6,606 bases of DNA from Bacillota bacterium (GCA_009787135.1 WRGP01000133.1:1-6606); one strand, 5' to 3'. Numbered from the stretch's first letter, positions 1 through 6,339 are shown. Made by a program: numbers and translations. Notes: generated by a model not told the origin, from the sequence alone.

Positions 1-95
1 TTCGACAGCGCGCGGCACTCGCGGATGCGGCCGGGCATGGCGCGCCCGCCGGGCGCGCCGAAATCAAAGCCAAGCCAATGCGGGGAACGCGCCAC
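1..95 (-). CDS. N-terminal fragment of a possible FGGY-family sugar kinase (rhamnulokinase-like)
   Basis: Only the first 31 codons lie in the window; the gene runs off the left edge. I choose the GTG at 95-93 because a strong SD, AAAGGAGG (minus strand, 110-103), sits 7 bases upstream and a good promoter lies beyond it. The reading frame stays open and GC-rich to the edge. Residues 8-20 (LGFDFGAPGGRAM) resemble the N-terminal phosphate-binding strand-turn of actin-fold sugar kinases. From memory, the following RIRECRAL resembles the same stretch of E. coli rhamnulokinase RhaB. If so, the enzyme would phosphorylate a sugar such as L-rhamnulose with ATP in the cytoplasm. The match rests on about 25 residues and Pro15 is unusual in that turn, so another FGGY kinase or an unrelated protein is possible. 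That a gene begins here is more certain than its identity. Confidence 0.45.
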   Translation of the reverse strand, partial: MARSPHWLGFDFGAPGGRAMPGRIRECRALS

Positions 96-136
96 GCGCA
101 GGCCTCCTTTGCCAGTGTTCTGATGCTCTATCATGC

Positions 137-165
137 ATTGTAACAAATAAAGGCATGCAATTCAA
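137..165 (-). promoter_or_regulatory. Sigma-A type promoter for the left-edge minus-strand gene
   Basis: On the minus strand a -35 box TTGAAT (165-160) and a -10 box TACAAT (142-137) are separated by exactly 17 bases in an AT-rich stretch. Transcription would start near 130, giving a leader of about 35 nt before the GTG at 95 and leaving the SD intact. Two copies of CATGCA (132-137 and 154-159), 22 bases apart, overlap the -10 box and the spacer. They could be an operator, but this is inference. Confidence 0.6.
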
Positions 166-225
166 TCATGTTTATCCCTTTTTGCAAGCGGAGCGCATAA
201 CATATCTTCTATAGCGGAGGTTGAT

Positions 226-627
226 ATGGAAATTCGAGATATTGAAAGCGAGACGGCGGCCCTTGTGAACCGGGAAAGAGCGGCGGAAGGCATTCCTGCG
301 CTAACCCTCAGCGGCGGCTTGACCTATATAGCGAGGCGAAAAAGCCGCGATATGTGGATGAACCGGGAATTGAACCATTTTTCTCCGACGTACGGAAGTC
401 CCTTTGATATGCTGGCCATGTTTGGGGTCAGCTTTACTTCCGCCGCGGAAAACATTGCCATGGGGTTTCAAACGCCGGAATCCGTCATGGATGCGTGGAT
501 GAACTCGCAGGGGCACCGGAGCAATATGCTGAACCCGGTTTTTACGGAGATTGGTGTGGGCTATTATAGTGATCCCGGTGACCCACGGGGAGGTCCTTAT
601 TGGACGCAACTGTTTGTCAGGCGGTGA
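226..627 (+). CDS. Small CAP/SCP-domain protein (PR-1 superfamily), no signal peptide
   Basis: The 133-residue product is essentially one complete CAP domain (cysteine-rich secretory protein/antigen 5/PR-1 superfamily, bacterial YkwD-like branch). Visible signatures are the N-terminal helix with LVNRER (13-18), NHFSP with His51, AENIA with Glu75, WMNSQGHRSNML with His97, EIGVGYY (108-114) and YWTQLF (125-130). His51, Glu75 and His97 would line the CAP cavity. The biochemical role of bacterial CAP proteins is mostly unknown; many are secreted or spore-associated. The ATG at 226 has GGAGG (216-220) 5 bases upstream. The frame upstream reaches a stop at 148 without an ATG, GTG or TTG, so no signal peptide or membrane anchor can be added. 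The gene stands alone, divergent from the left-edge gene and convergent with ispH-rpsA, and looks less GC-rich than its neighbours. A CATANNNTA-like match at 196-204 recalls a sigma-K -10 element, but I see no good -35, so the promoter is unassigned. Confidence 0.9.
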   Translation: MEIRDIESETAALVNRERAAEGIPALTLSGGLTYIARRKSRDMWMNRELNHFSPTYGSPFDMLAMFGVSFTSAAENIAMGFQTPESVMDAWMNSQGHRSNMLNPVFTEIGVGYYSDPGDPRGGPYWTQLFVRR

Positions 628-657
628 GCGGGAAAATTGATAAACACCCGCGGTCAC
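624..657 (+). other. Possible 3' hairpin of the CAP-protein transcript
   Basis: GTGAGCGGG (624-632) can pair with CCCGC..TCAC (647-657) across a 14-base loop with a two-base bulge, beginning at the stop codon. No clear T-run follows on the plus strand, so it is a weak terminator candidate and may instead be a stability structure or chance. Confidence 0.22.
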
Positions 658-720
658 TGGTTTGCCTCGCGGCGCATACGCACGGTCGGGTAATGCCGTA
701 AAAAAAGAGACCGGTCATAA

Positions 721-754
721 TGGATAAAATGGAGGCGGCCCCAGCCGCCCCCAT
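721..754 (-). terminator. Intrinsic terminator of ispH-rpsA
   Basis: In the minus-strand transcript an 11-base-pair stem (754-744 with 739-729) closes on a 4-base loop. All positions pair, with a single G-U wobble at 750/733; the same hairpin in plus-strand RNA would carry an A-C mismatch. The stem is followed by UUUUAU (729-724). A longer T-run (minus strand, about 706-700) lies further downstream and could help. It begins about 35 bases after the ispH-rpsA stop codon, the expected place. Confidence 0.7.
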
Positions 755-788
755 AGCATCTTGCTTATAGCGCCTATGCCCGCCGCGC

Positions 789-3107
789 CTATTCAGCGCT
801 TTCCTCGGCTTCAACTTCTTCCACCGCGGTCTCTTCCGCCGCTTCCTCCACCGTTTCCGGTGGTGTTTCCTCCGCCGCTTTTACCGCTACCGCTTCCGCC
901 GCGTACCGCGCATAATCCACCGGCGTGGCATACACATCATTCTCCGCCTCGCCGCCGATCATGTCCTCACCTGGAATGGCGCTATTATAGAGGAACGCTT
1001 CTTCCTCCAGCGCCGCGCGGATGCTCAGGCTGATGCGCTTGGCCTGCGGGTCCACGCCAAGCACCTTCACGCGCGCAATCTGGCCCACCTGCACGGCGTC
1101 CTCCACCTTGGCAATGCGCGTCAGCGCGCACTGCGAAATATGCACCAGGCCATCAAGGCCAGGCTCCAGCTCCACAAACGCGCCAAACGCCGTGATGCGA
1201 ACCACCTTGCCCTCCACGATCATACCGGCGGGATATTTTTCCTCGGCCACATCCCAAGGCCGGGGCTGGATCTGCTTAAAACCGAGCTGAATGCGCTCGC
1301 GCTCGGGATCCAGCGAAAGGATCTTCACCTGTATCTCCTGATTTGGAGAAACCAGCTCGCTTGGATGCTTGACACGGCCCCAGCTCAAGTCCGTCACATG
1401 GATCAGCCCGTCCACGCCGCCGATATCCACAAACGCGCCAAAATCGGTCAGCCGGCGGACAATGCCCTTGACAACCTCGCCCTCGGCAAGCTTAGACCAG
1501 ATCTCATGCTTGCGGGCGGCCGCTTCCTCCTGTATGGCGGCCTTGCGGGAACACACAATGCGTTTCTTTGCCTTGTCCACCTCGATGATCTTCAGCTTCA
1601 TCTCTTTTCCGATGAAATCCTCGATCCGCTCCACATAGCGCTGTGAGAGCTGTGAGGCGGGGATAAAGGCGCGAATACCCGTGACAGAGGCAATCAAGCC
1701 GCCCTTGACGGCGTCCACGCCCTTGCCGGTGACAAATTCGCCATTTTCAAACTGCGCCATCAGCTTTTCCCAGTTGCGGCGGTTGACGATGTTTCGCTGG
1801 GACAAAAGCACATTGCCCTCGCCATCGTTGACCTTGACAACCTCGACCTCGATTTCATCGCCGACCTTCACATTCTCTGAAACCAGGTCGCTGCGCTTGA
1901 TCAGGCCGTCGGACTTGTAGCCGATGTTCACGCACACCTCGTCCTCTGTGAGCTGCACCACGGTGCCGGTGATCGTCTGGCCCGTGCGGATGGTCACAAG
2001 GGTTGCCTCAATGTCCGCCATAAAGTTGTTTCGGGCGCTCTCCTCAGCGGGTATGGGCTTTTGAAGCGTTTCCGGCATCTCCGCGGGCTCCGCCGGCACC
2101 TCCGCAACCGCCGCTTCCACATCTTCCACGGCCTCTGCCGCTTCCGCGGCCTCTGTCGTTTCCACGACCGCTGTCGCTTCCACGGCCTCTGTCGCTTCCG
2201 CGGCCCCCGCCGCCGTTTCTATGGAGTCAGCAGCCGGTTGGACGGCCAAAGTGTCTTCGACTTCCTGCTGGACATCCTTTTCCAAGTCGTTCATATGTGT
2301 CGCAACCTCCTTAAGTAACCAATCCGGCGTGGAGGCGCCGGCGGTAATCGCAATATAATCGGACGCCCGAATCCCCGCGGGGATGTCGGCGGCTGATTCG
2401 ATCAGAAAAGTACGGCCGCACCGGCCGCGGCAGGTCTCATACAGCGCGCGGGTATTTGCGCTGCTTACGTCTCCCACAACAAGCACGACATCCGCGCGGC
2501 CGGCGATAGCCTCGGCTTCGCGCTGCCTTTGCTCGGTAGCGCCGCAAATGGTGTTCGCGACCGTAAGCGACGCGACCTTACGGGTCAGACGCGCCACAAT
2601 GTCCTGCCACGCACGCTTTGTCAGCGTCGTCTGCGCGACGACGAGCGCACGGTCAAGCGGTTCCATCGCTTCGGCTTCGCCGACGCTGCCGATCACCTTC
2701 ACAGGCCCCTTGCACCAAGCCTTGGTAGCTTCTACCTCCGGATGATCCGCCTGCCCGGCGATGAGCACTGTTTCTCCCTGGCGGCTATAGCTCTCCACAA
2801 GCTTATGCACGCGGGCGACATTGGGGCAGGTTACGTTCACCACGCGCAACCCACGCGCCGCAAGGCATGTGATCGTATCCGGCGGCACACCGTGAGAGCG
2901 CAGGATTACCGTGCCTTCCGTGATCTCCTCCGGCGTGTCCACGACCCTCAGGCCCGCTTCCCGAAGCTTTTGCATCACCTGACGATTGTGGATCAGGCTG
3001 CCCATCGACCAGCAAGGCTCGCCTTTTTCACATTCCGCGAACGCTCGCTCTACCGCCGCCTGTACGCCGTAGCAGAATCCAGCGTGTTCACATATCGAAA
3101 CAGACAA
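789..3107 (-). CDS. ispH-rpsA: IspH-RpsA fusion: HMBPP reductase joined to ribosomal protein S1
   Basis: This 772-residue two-part protein is of the kind known in Clostridia. Residues 1-275 are IspH (LytB), the [4Fe-4S] enzyme that reduces HMBPP to IPP and DMAPP in the last step of the MEP isoprenoid pathway. Cluster cysteines are Cys12 (AGFCYGV), Cys94 (VTCPNVARVH) and Cys188 (TICGATEQRQ). Active-site motifs are HNRQV, HPEVEAT, QTTLT, SSANT and TAGASTPD. An Ala/Glu/Val-rich linker (about 280-357) leads to four S1 RNA-binding domains (about 375-441, 458-523, 544-611, 629-697) and an acidic tail (698-772). I choose the TTG at 3107-3105: GGGAGG (3119-3114) lies 6 bases upstream, the protein then begins MSVSICEHAGFC, and the first ligand falls at Cys12 as in E. 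coli. The upstream ATG at 3131 (780 residues) has no SD. The gene is 142 bases after plsC, with its own candidate promoter. Confidence 0.95.
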   Translation of the reverse strand: MSVSICEHAGFCYGVQAAVERAFAECEKGEPCWSMGSLIHNRQVMQKLREAGLRVVDTPEEITEGTVILRSHGVPPDTITCLAARGLRVVNVTCPNVARVHKLVESYSRQGETVLIAGQADHPEVEATKAWCKGPVKVIGSVGEAEAMEPLDRALVVAQTTLTKRAWQDIVARLTRKVASLTVANTICGATEQRQREAEAIAGRADVVLVVGDVSSANTRALYETCRGRCGRTFLIESAADIPAGIRASDYIAITAGASTPDWLLKEVATHMNDLEKDVQQEVEDTLAVQPAADSIETAAGAAEATEAVEATAVVETTEAAEAAEAVEDVEAAVAEVPAEPAEMPETLQKPIPAEESARNNFMADIEATLVTIRTGQTITGTVVQLTEDEVCVNIGYKSDGLIKRSDLVSENVKVGDEIEVEVVKVNDGEGNVLLSQRNIVNRRNWEKLMAQFENGEFVTGKGVDAVKGGLIASVTGIRAFIPASQLSQRYVERIEDFIGKEMKLKIIEVDKAKKRIVCSRKAAIQEEAAARKHEIWSKLAEGEVVKGIVRRLTDFGAFVDIGGVDGLIHVTDLSWGRVKHPSELVSPNQEIQVKILSLDPERERIQLGFKQIQPRPWDVAEEKYPAGMIVEGKVVRITAFGAFVELEPGLDGLVHISQCALTRIAKVEDAVQVGQIARVKVLGVDPQAKRISLSIRAALEEEAFLYNSAIPGEDMIGGEAENDVYATPVDYARYAAEAVAVKAAEETPPETVEEAAEETAVEEVEAEESAE
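2122..2211 (-). repeat. Five 18-bp tandem repeats inside the ispH-rpsA linker
   Basis: Five consecutive imperfect 18-bp units begin at 2122, 2140, 2158, 2176 and 2194 on the plus strand; the unit at 2176 reads GCTTCCACGGCCTCTGTC. Because 18 is a multiple of 3, gain or loss of a unit would keep the S1 half in frame. On the coding strand each unit gives a six-residue Ala/Glu/Thr/Val block such as ATEAVE, covering about residues 299-328 of the linker. A sixth, much weaker copy may precede the first. Confidence 0.8.
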
Positions 3108-3249
3108 ACATTTCCTCCCTGGCCTTCTCATGGGAATTATCGTCTACACTTCGATACGCATTCCCAAAATCCTTCATAACCAACCATTTTTTTGAAAAGT
3201 TTTGAAAAAAATTATAGTTGTAATCTATTTGCAATATTTTCTTTTTATA
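3108..3249 (-). promoter_or_regulatory. AT-rich plsC/ispH-rpsA gap with a candidate promoter
   Basis: This gap is strikingly AT-rich from about 3187 to 3249, between GC-rich genes. The minus strand holds a perfect -10 box TATAAT (3216-3211). The best-spaced -35 (AAATAT, 3239-3234) is poor, so the promoter is uncertain. Transcription from here would give a leader of roughly 100 nt before the TTG start at 3107. The leader contains two copies of TTTTCAAAA just after the -10. I see no GC-rich hairpin that would end the plsC transcript, so read-through is also likely. A 16-codon open frame (3187-3137) lacks an SD and is not called. Confidence 0.4.
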
Positions 3250-3861
3250 CTAAAACCCGAGCATCGGGCGCAGCGTCTCCAGCCCGTCTATAATCCGCCG
3301 TTTTACCTCATCCAAGGTTTCCGCGTCCGTTCGTTTTTCGCGCAAATCATCGAGCGGCACAGCCTCGCCCACCACCGCGCGGATGCGGCCAAAGAACGTG
3401 TACTTCCCCCCCACCAGCACAGGGATGAGCGGCACCTTGCTTTTGAGCGCCAAAACCGCCACGCCCGTTTCGATATTCGTCACGGGTCCGCCCTGCTGGC
3501 GCGTGCCCTCGGGAAAGATCCCCAGCACGTGCCCTTCGCGCAGCACTTGCATCGCCGTGCGCATCGCGGCCATATCCGAGCTTCCCCTGTTTACGGGAAA
3601 CGCGTGCAGCCCCTTGACAATGGCGCGAAGGACCGGCACGCGAAACAGCGATTCTTTGGCCATAAAATGAATTTCGTTGATCCTGTAGAAATGCGCGATG
3701 GTCAATGGATCCCACGCGGAAATATGGTTGCCGTAAAGAATGCAGTTCTGATCTTTGGGGAAATTTTCCAGGCCGCGCGCCTTGGCCCTGAAGATAAGCG
3801 TATAAAAACACCAGGCCACCCTTTGCGCGAAGGTGTAAAACCAGGTTTTTTCGAGTTTCAT
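3250..3861 (-). CDS. plsC: 1-acyl-sn-glycerol-3-phosphate acyltransferase (PlsC family)
   Basis: The 203-residue product is a complete LPLAT/PlsC-family acyltransferase. It would transfer an acyl chain to lysophosphatidic acid to make phosphatidic acid at the inner face of the membrane. The catalytic HX4D motif is NHISAWDP (His46, Asp51). FPVNRG (88-93), FPEGTR (116-121, binding the glycerol phosphate) and VPLIPV (143-148) follow in the normal order. The N-terminal aromatic stretch (about 7-24) is a likely membrane-contact helix. The ATG at 3861 overlaps the cmk stop by four bases (ATGA), so translation is probably coupled to cmk. The order cmk-plsC-ispH/rpsA recurs in Clostridia. Acyl-donor and exact acceptor specificity cannot be read from sequence. 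Confidence 0.93.
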   Translation of the reverse strand: MKLEKTWFYTFAQRVAWCFYTLIFRAKARGLENFPKDQNCILYGNHISAWDPLTIAHFYRINEIHFMAKESLFRVPVLRAIVKGLHAFPVNRGSSDMAAMRTAMQVLREGHVLGIFPEGTRQQGGPVTNIETGVAVLALKSKVPLIPVLVGGKYTFFGRIRAVVGEAVPLDDLREKRTDAETLDEVKRRIIDGLETLRPMLGF

Positions 3862-4529
3862 TTGTCCGCGTCCCCCTTTATCGCGCGCGTCAGCGCCGCC
3901 ACCACCGCGCCCTGGGACAGCGCTGTTGTGTCAATCTCTATCGCGTCGTCCGCCCGCCGGAGCGGGTCTACCTCGCGGCCGCTGTCCTGCGCGTCCCGGG
4001 CGATCAGATCTTCCAGCACCCGCTCATACGCGCAGGGAACGCCGTTTGCCCGCAGTTCGTCATATCGCCGCCCGGCGCGGACCTCCGCCGGGGCGGTGAG
4101 AAAAAATTTATACGCCGCGCCCGGCAGCACGCGCGTGCCAATGTCGCGGCCGTCCAGCACCATATCCGACTCGGCGGCATAGCGCCGCTGCAAGGATACC
4201 ATATGCGCGCGCACGCCGCGCGCCATGGAGATGGCCGACGCCGCCGCGCTCACTTGCGGCGTTCGAATCTCGTCCGTCACATCCGCGCCGTCCAAATACG
4301 TGCGCTGGCCTCCGCCTGAAAGCTTCACGTCAAGGCGCGTCCTATCGCACAGCTTCTCCGAGGCATCGGCGTCGCGGGGATCAATGCCCTCGCGGAGCGC
4401 CTTAAGCGCCAGCGCGCGATACATCGCGCCCGTATCCAGATGCAGGATGCCAAGCGCCTCGGCCAGCGCCTTGGCCACCGTTGATTTTCCGGCGCCCACC
4501 GGACCGTCTATCGCTATCGTCAGCGCCAT
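3858..4529 (-). CDS. cmk: Cytidylate kinase (CMP kinase)
   Basis: The 223-residue protein is a full-length bacterial cytidylate kinase, phosphorylating CMP and dCMP with ATP in the cytoplasm and so feeding CTP for nucleic acids and CDP-lipid synthesis. Visible are the P-loop GPVGAGKST (9-17), the substrate-side DTGAMYRA (32-39), the inserted NMP-binding region with DVTDEIRTPQVSAAAS (83-98), DGRDIGT (126-132), and the lid and C-terminal arginines (RAGRRYDELR, ARDAQDSGR). I choose the ATG at 4529: GGAGG (4543-4539) lies 9 bases upstream and the protein then begins MALTIAIDGP, as is usual. A TTG at 4538 abuts the SD and is unlikely. Only 15 bases separate it from the hutP-like stop, and it overlaps plsC by 4 bases. 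Confidence 0.96.
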   Translation of the reverse strand: MALTIAIDGPVGAGKSTVAKALAEALGILHLDTGAMYRALALKALREGIDPRDADASEKLCDRTRLDVKLSGGGQRTYLDGADVTDEIRTPQVSAAASAISMARGVRAHMVSLQRRYAAESDMVLDGRDIGTRVLPGAAYKFFLTAPAEVRAGRRYDELRANGVPCAYERVLEDLIARDAQDSGREVDPLRRADDAIEIDTTALSQGAVVAALTRAIKGDADK

Positions 4530-4544
4530 GCGCGTCAACCTCCG

Positions 4545-4967
4545 TTATATCGCCCGGTGTCCCATACCTGCGCATATCTCGTTTAAGTGTACCAGCCCCA
4601 CGCCAAAGAAAACCGCCACCGCGATATGCTCGCCGGCCCTGGCAATGCCGATCTTCCCGCCAACGTTCAGGCCCAGCGCCTTGCCCGATACCTGCGAGAG
4701 CGCCTCGCGCGCCGCGCCCATGGCCGCGCCTTCGTCCAGGTGCGTGCCCTCGATGAGCCCCTCGCGCTTGGCGGCCACCACCGCGCGCTCCACGATGCGC
4801 ATGATCGACGAGACGAACTCCCCGCCATAGTCCACCGCGGCCGTACGAATGTTCTCCGCGAGAAAGGCGGCCTTGCAGCTTTTTTCCTCCTCACGCGTGC
4901 GCGTCATGCTCATGATCAGCGCCGCGCGGCCTACGTCGCGGCTTCCCGTGTCCACAGGTCCGTCCAA
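4545..4967 (-). CDS. HutP-family RNA-binding antiterminator-like protein
   Basis: The 140-residue product looks like a clostridial HutP-family protein. In Bacillus subtilis, HutP is a hexamer that binds the hut leader mRNA with L-histidine and Mg2+ and prevents termination. The supporting stretches are DVGRAALIMSMT (11-22), the long helix around SSIMRIVERAVVAAKREG (53-70), GKALGLNVGGKIGIAR (95-110), HIAVAVFFGVGLVHLNE (114-130) and the terminal GMGHRAI. From memory of B. subtilis HutP, His127 would match metal ligand His138, while ligands His73 and His77 seem replaced by glycines, so ligand and target may differ. The start is the TTG at 4967, with GGGAGG (4981-4976) 8 bases upstream; an ATG nearer that SD is in another frame and soon stops. 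It lies 24 bases after glpP. No hut genes are visible, so I give no gene symbol. Confidence 0.82.
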   Translation of the reverse strand: MDGPVDTGSRDVGRAALIMSMTRTREEEKSCKAAFLAENIRTAAVDYGGEFVSSIMRIVERAVVAAKREGLIEGTHLDEGAAMGAAREALSQVSGKALGLNVGGKIGIARAGEHIAVAVFFGVGLVHLNEICAGMGHRAI

Positions 4968-4991
4968 CGTTCCATCCTCCCTCGCCGCCCG

Positions 4992-5552
4992 TTATCCTTG
5001 CCAATTCCATAGCGCCTCGTGGGACGTGGAAGCCGCCCGCGCGCCCGCGCGGAGCACAGCCTCCACATCCTCGGGCTTTTCCAGCATGCCCCCCGCGATA
5101 ATGGGCAATGCGGCCCGGGACTTCAGCTGCCCAATCGCCCGCGTGACCATGCCGGGCATGGCCTCCACCCAATCGGGCGCGCAGGTTTTCACCATCCGCA
5201 CGCCTGATTCCAGGGAGGAAGAATCCACCAGAAACACGCGAAGCACCGTTTGAAGCCCCTCCTGCGCGGCGGCGCGCAGCAGCGGCGCGCGCGTGGACAA
5301 CACGCCCGTTGGCCGGGCCATGGCCTTCAGCAGGCGAACCCCGGCCGCGTCACGGCTGATGCCCTCTACCAGATCCAGATGCACAAACACCCGCTTGTCC
5401 GCGTAAAGCGCTTCCCGCACCATCTCCGGCAGCGTGAACAGGTCCGCGCCCAGCAGGAACACCACCCGCGCCTTGGACGCAAGCGCCCGGGAGAGATGTT
5501 CGCGCCCGCGCACCGCGGCGATGATGGGCGCTTCGCGCAGCATTTCAATCAT
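4992..5552 (-). CDS. glpP: Glycerol-3-phosphate-responsive antiterminator
   Basis: The 186-residue protein matches the GlpP family, a TIM-barrel regulator. In B. subtilis it binds the glp leader mRNA in the presence of glycerol-3-phosphate and allows transcription past a terminator. Characteristic segments in order are APIIAAVR (8-15), VFLLGAD (31-37), VFVHLDLVEG (55-64), GVLSTR (83-88), RVFLVDSSSL (105-114), PDWVEAMPG (126-134), PIIAGGMLEKPEDV (150-163) and STSHEALW (175-182), the usual phosphate-site end. Length is normal (B. subtilis GlpP is about 190 residues). The ATG at 5552 overlaps the end of tam by eight bases (ATGATTGA) and lacks a clear SD, so it probably depends on ribosomes finishing tam. 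No glpF, glpK or glpD is in the window, so its target must be elsewhere, or its role here differs. Confidence 0.92.
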   Translation of the reverse strand: MIEMLREAPIIAAVRGREHLSRALASKARVVFLLGADLFTLPEMVREALYADKRVFVHLDLVEGISRDAAGVRLLKAMARPTGVLSTRAPLLRAAAQEGLQTVLRVFLVDSSSLESGVRMVKTCAPDWVEAMPGMVTRAIGQLKSRAALPIIAGGMLEKPEDVEAVLRAGARAASTSHEALWNWQG

Positions 5553-6339
5553 GCAAAGGTTCTTTCTCGTCTATTTTTGTTCCTACAAAAAACAGCCTTT
5601 CAAAAGTAAAGAGGATTCTCCCATCGCTTTGCGCGGGGTAAAGCGGCCGCACCTCCGCGAGCATATCCGCCAAAAACTCCGCTTGCCCCGGCGTGTCCAG
5701 CTGATCCAGATAGGGCCGAAAGCCGGTACCCTTATACCATTCCACAATTTCTTCATGGGCGTTTAGCACATGATGATACCGCGTCGTCCAGATTTCAAAT
5801 GCGCCGGTAAGCGCCGCGAGGATATCGTAATAAAACCCAACGGGGTGATATTGAATCGGATTGCCTTTGGGCAGCCTGCCGCGCCATTTTTGACTTTTGG
5901 CCAGCGTTTGCATCGCCTGATGCAGCGGGGAGTCAACATTATGCGGTATCTGAACCGCCAGCACCCCGCCCGGGCTGAGCAGCCCAAAAAAATCCGGGAC
6001 GACCCGCGTTTGATCCGGCATCCACTGCAGCGCGGCGTTGGAAAACACCAAATCAAACGGCCCGAGCGGCGCCAGCCCCTGGGTGGCGTCATACTCAACC
6101 CATTGAAGGTGAGGATACGCTTTCCGCGCCGTCTCCAGCATGGCCTTTGAGCTGTCCAGCCCGATAACCTCCGCCTCCGGCCAGCGCCTCGCCACAAAAC
6201 CGGTGGAATTGCCCGGCCCGCAGCCAATATCAATGGCGCGCTTTGGCGACGCAAGCTCAATATGGTGCAGAAGATCCGTGATCGGCTTATTGCGGTCGCT
6301 TTCAAACCTCAAGTACAGTGCGGGATCCCAATTGATCAT
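5545..6339 (-). CDS. tam: Trans-aconitate 2-methyltransferase-like SAM-dependent enzyme
   Basis: The 264-residue protein is a class I SAM methyltransferase of the Tam type. In E. coli, Tam methylates trans-aconitate, a spontaneous by-product that inhibits aconitase. The SAM-binding loop is DIGCGPGNST (37-46), followed by GLDSS (60-64) and the post-strand motif SNAALQWMPD (100-109). Family-typical features outside the core are the N-terminal WDPALYLRF, the EWYKGTGFRPYL block (200-211) and ERLFFV near the end. I choose the ATG at 6339: AAGGAGG (6353-6347) is 7 bases upstream and the protein then begins MINWDP, as Tam proteins do. A TTG at 6369 would add ten residues spanning the SD. The substrate is inferred from family only; other small carboxylates are possible. 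It follows cysS by 86 bases and overlaps glpP. Confidence 0.87.
   Translation of the reverse strand: MINWDPALYLRFESDRNKPITDLLHHIELASPKRAIDIGCGPGNSTGFVARRWPEAEVIGLDSSKAMLETARKAYPHLQWVEYDATQGLAPLGPFDLVFSNAALQWMPDQTRVVPDFFGLLSPGGVLAVQIPHNVDSPLHQAMQTLAKSQKWRGRLPKGNPIQYHPVGFYYDILAALTGAFEIWTTRYHHVLNAHEEIVEWYKGTGFRPYLDQLDTPGQAEFLADMLAEVRPLYPAQSDGRILFTFERLFFVGTKIDEKEPLHD

Noticed and set aside
196..204. CATANNNTA match resembling a sporulation sigma-K -10 element before the CAP gene
   Set aside because: No supporting -35 was seen, and the implied transcription start would fall almost on the SD. Too weak to annotate as a promoter.
691..720. GACCGGTC palindrome next to a run of A on the plus strand, considered as a second terminator
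   Set aside because: The palindrome has no loop and cannot form a stable hairpin next to the T-run. It may only help the terminator at 721-754.
761..3179. Many plus-strand open frames antisense to ispH-rpsA, such as 2529-3179 and 1140-1646
   Set aside because: They lie opposite a clearly recognised gene, have no recognisable domains or convincing SD sites, and are the long shadow frames expected in GC-rich DNA.
3137..3187. 16-codon minus-strand frame in the leader of ispH-rpsA, a possible leader peptide
   Set aside because: There is no SD before the ATG, no run of one regulatory amino acid, and no terminator/antiterminator pair visible.
3202..4182. Plus-strand open frame of 326 codons
   Set aside because: It is wholly antisense to plsC and cmk, both of which have intact catalytic motifs. 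Its translation is rich in Arg, Ser and Pro with no recognisable family.
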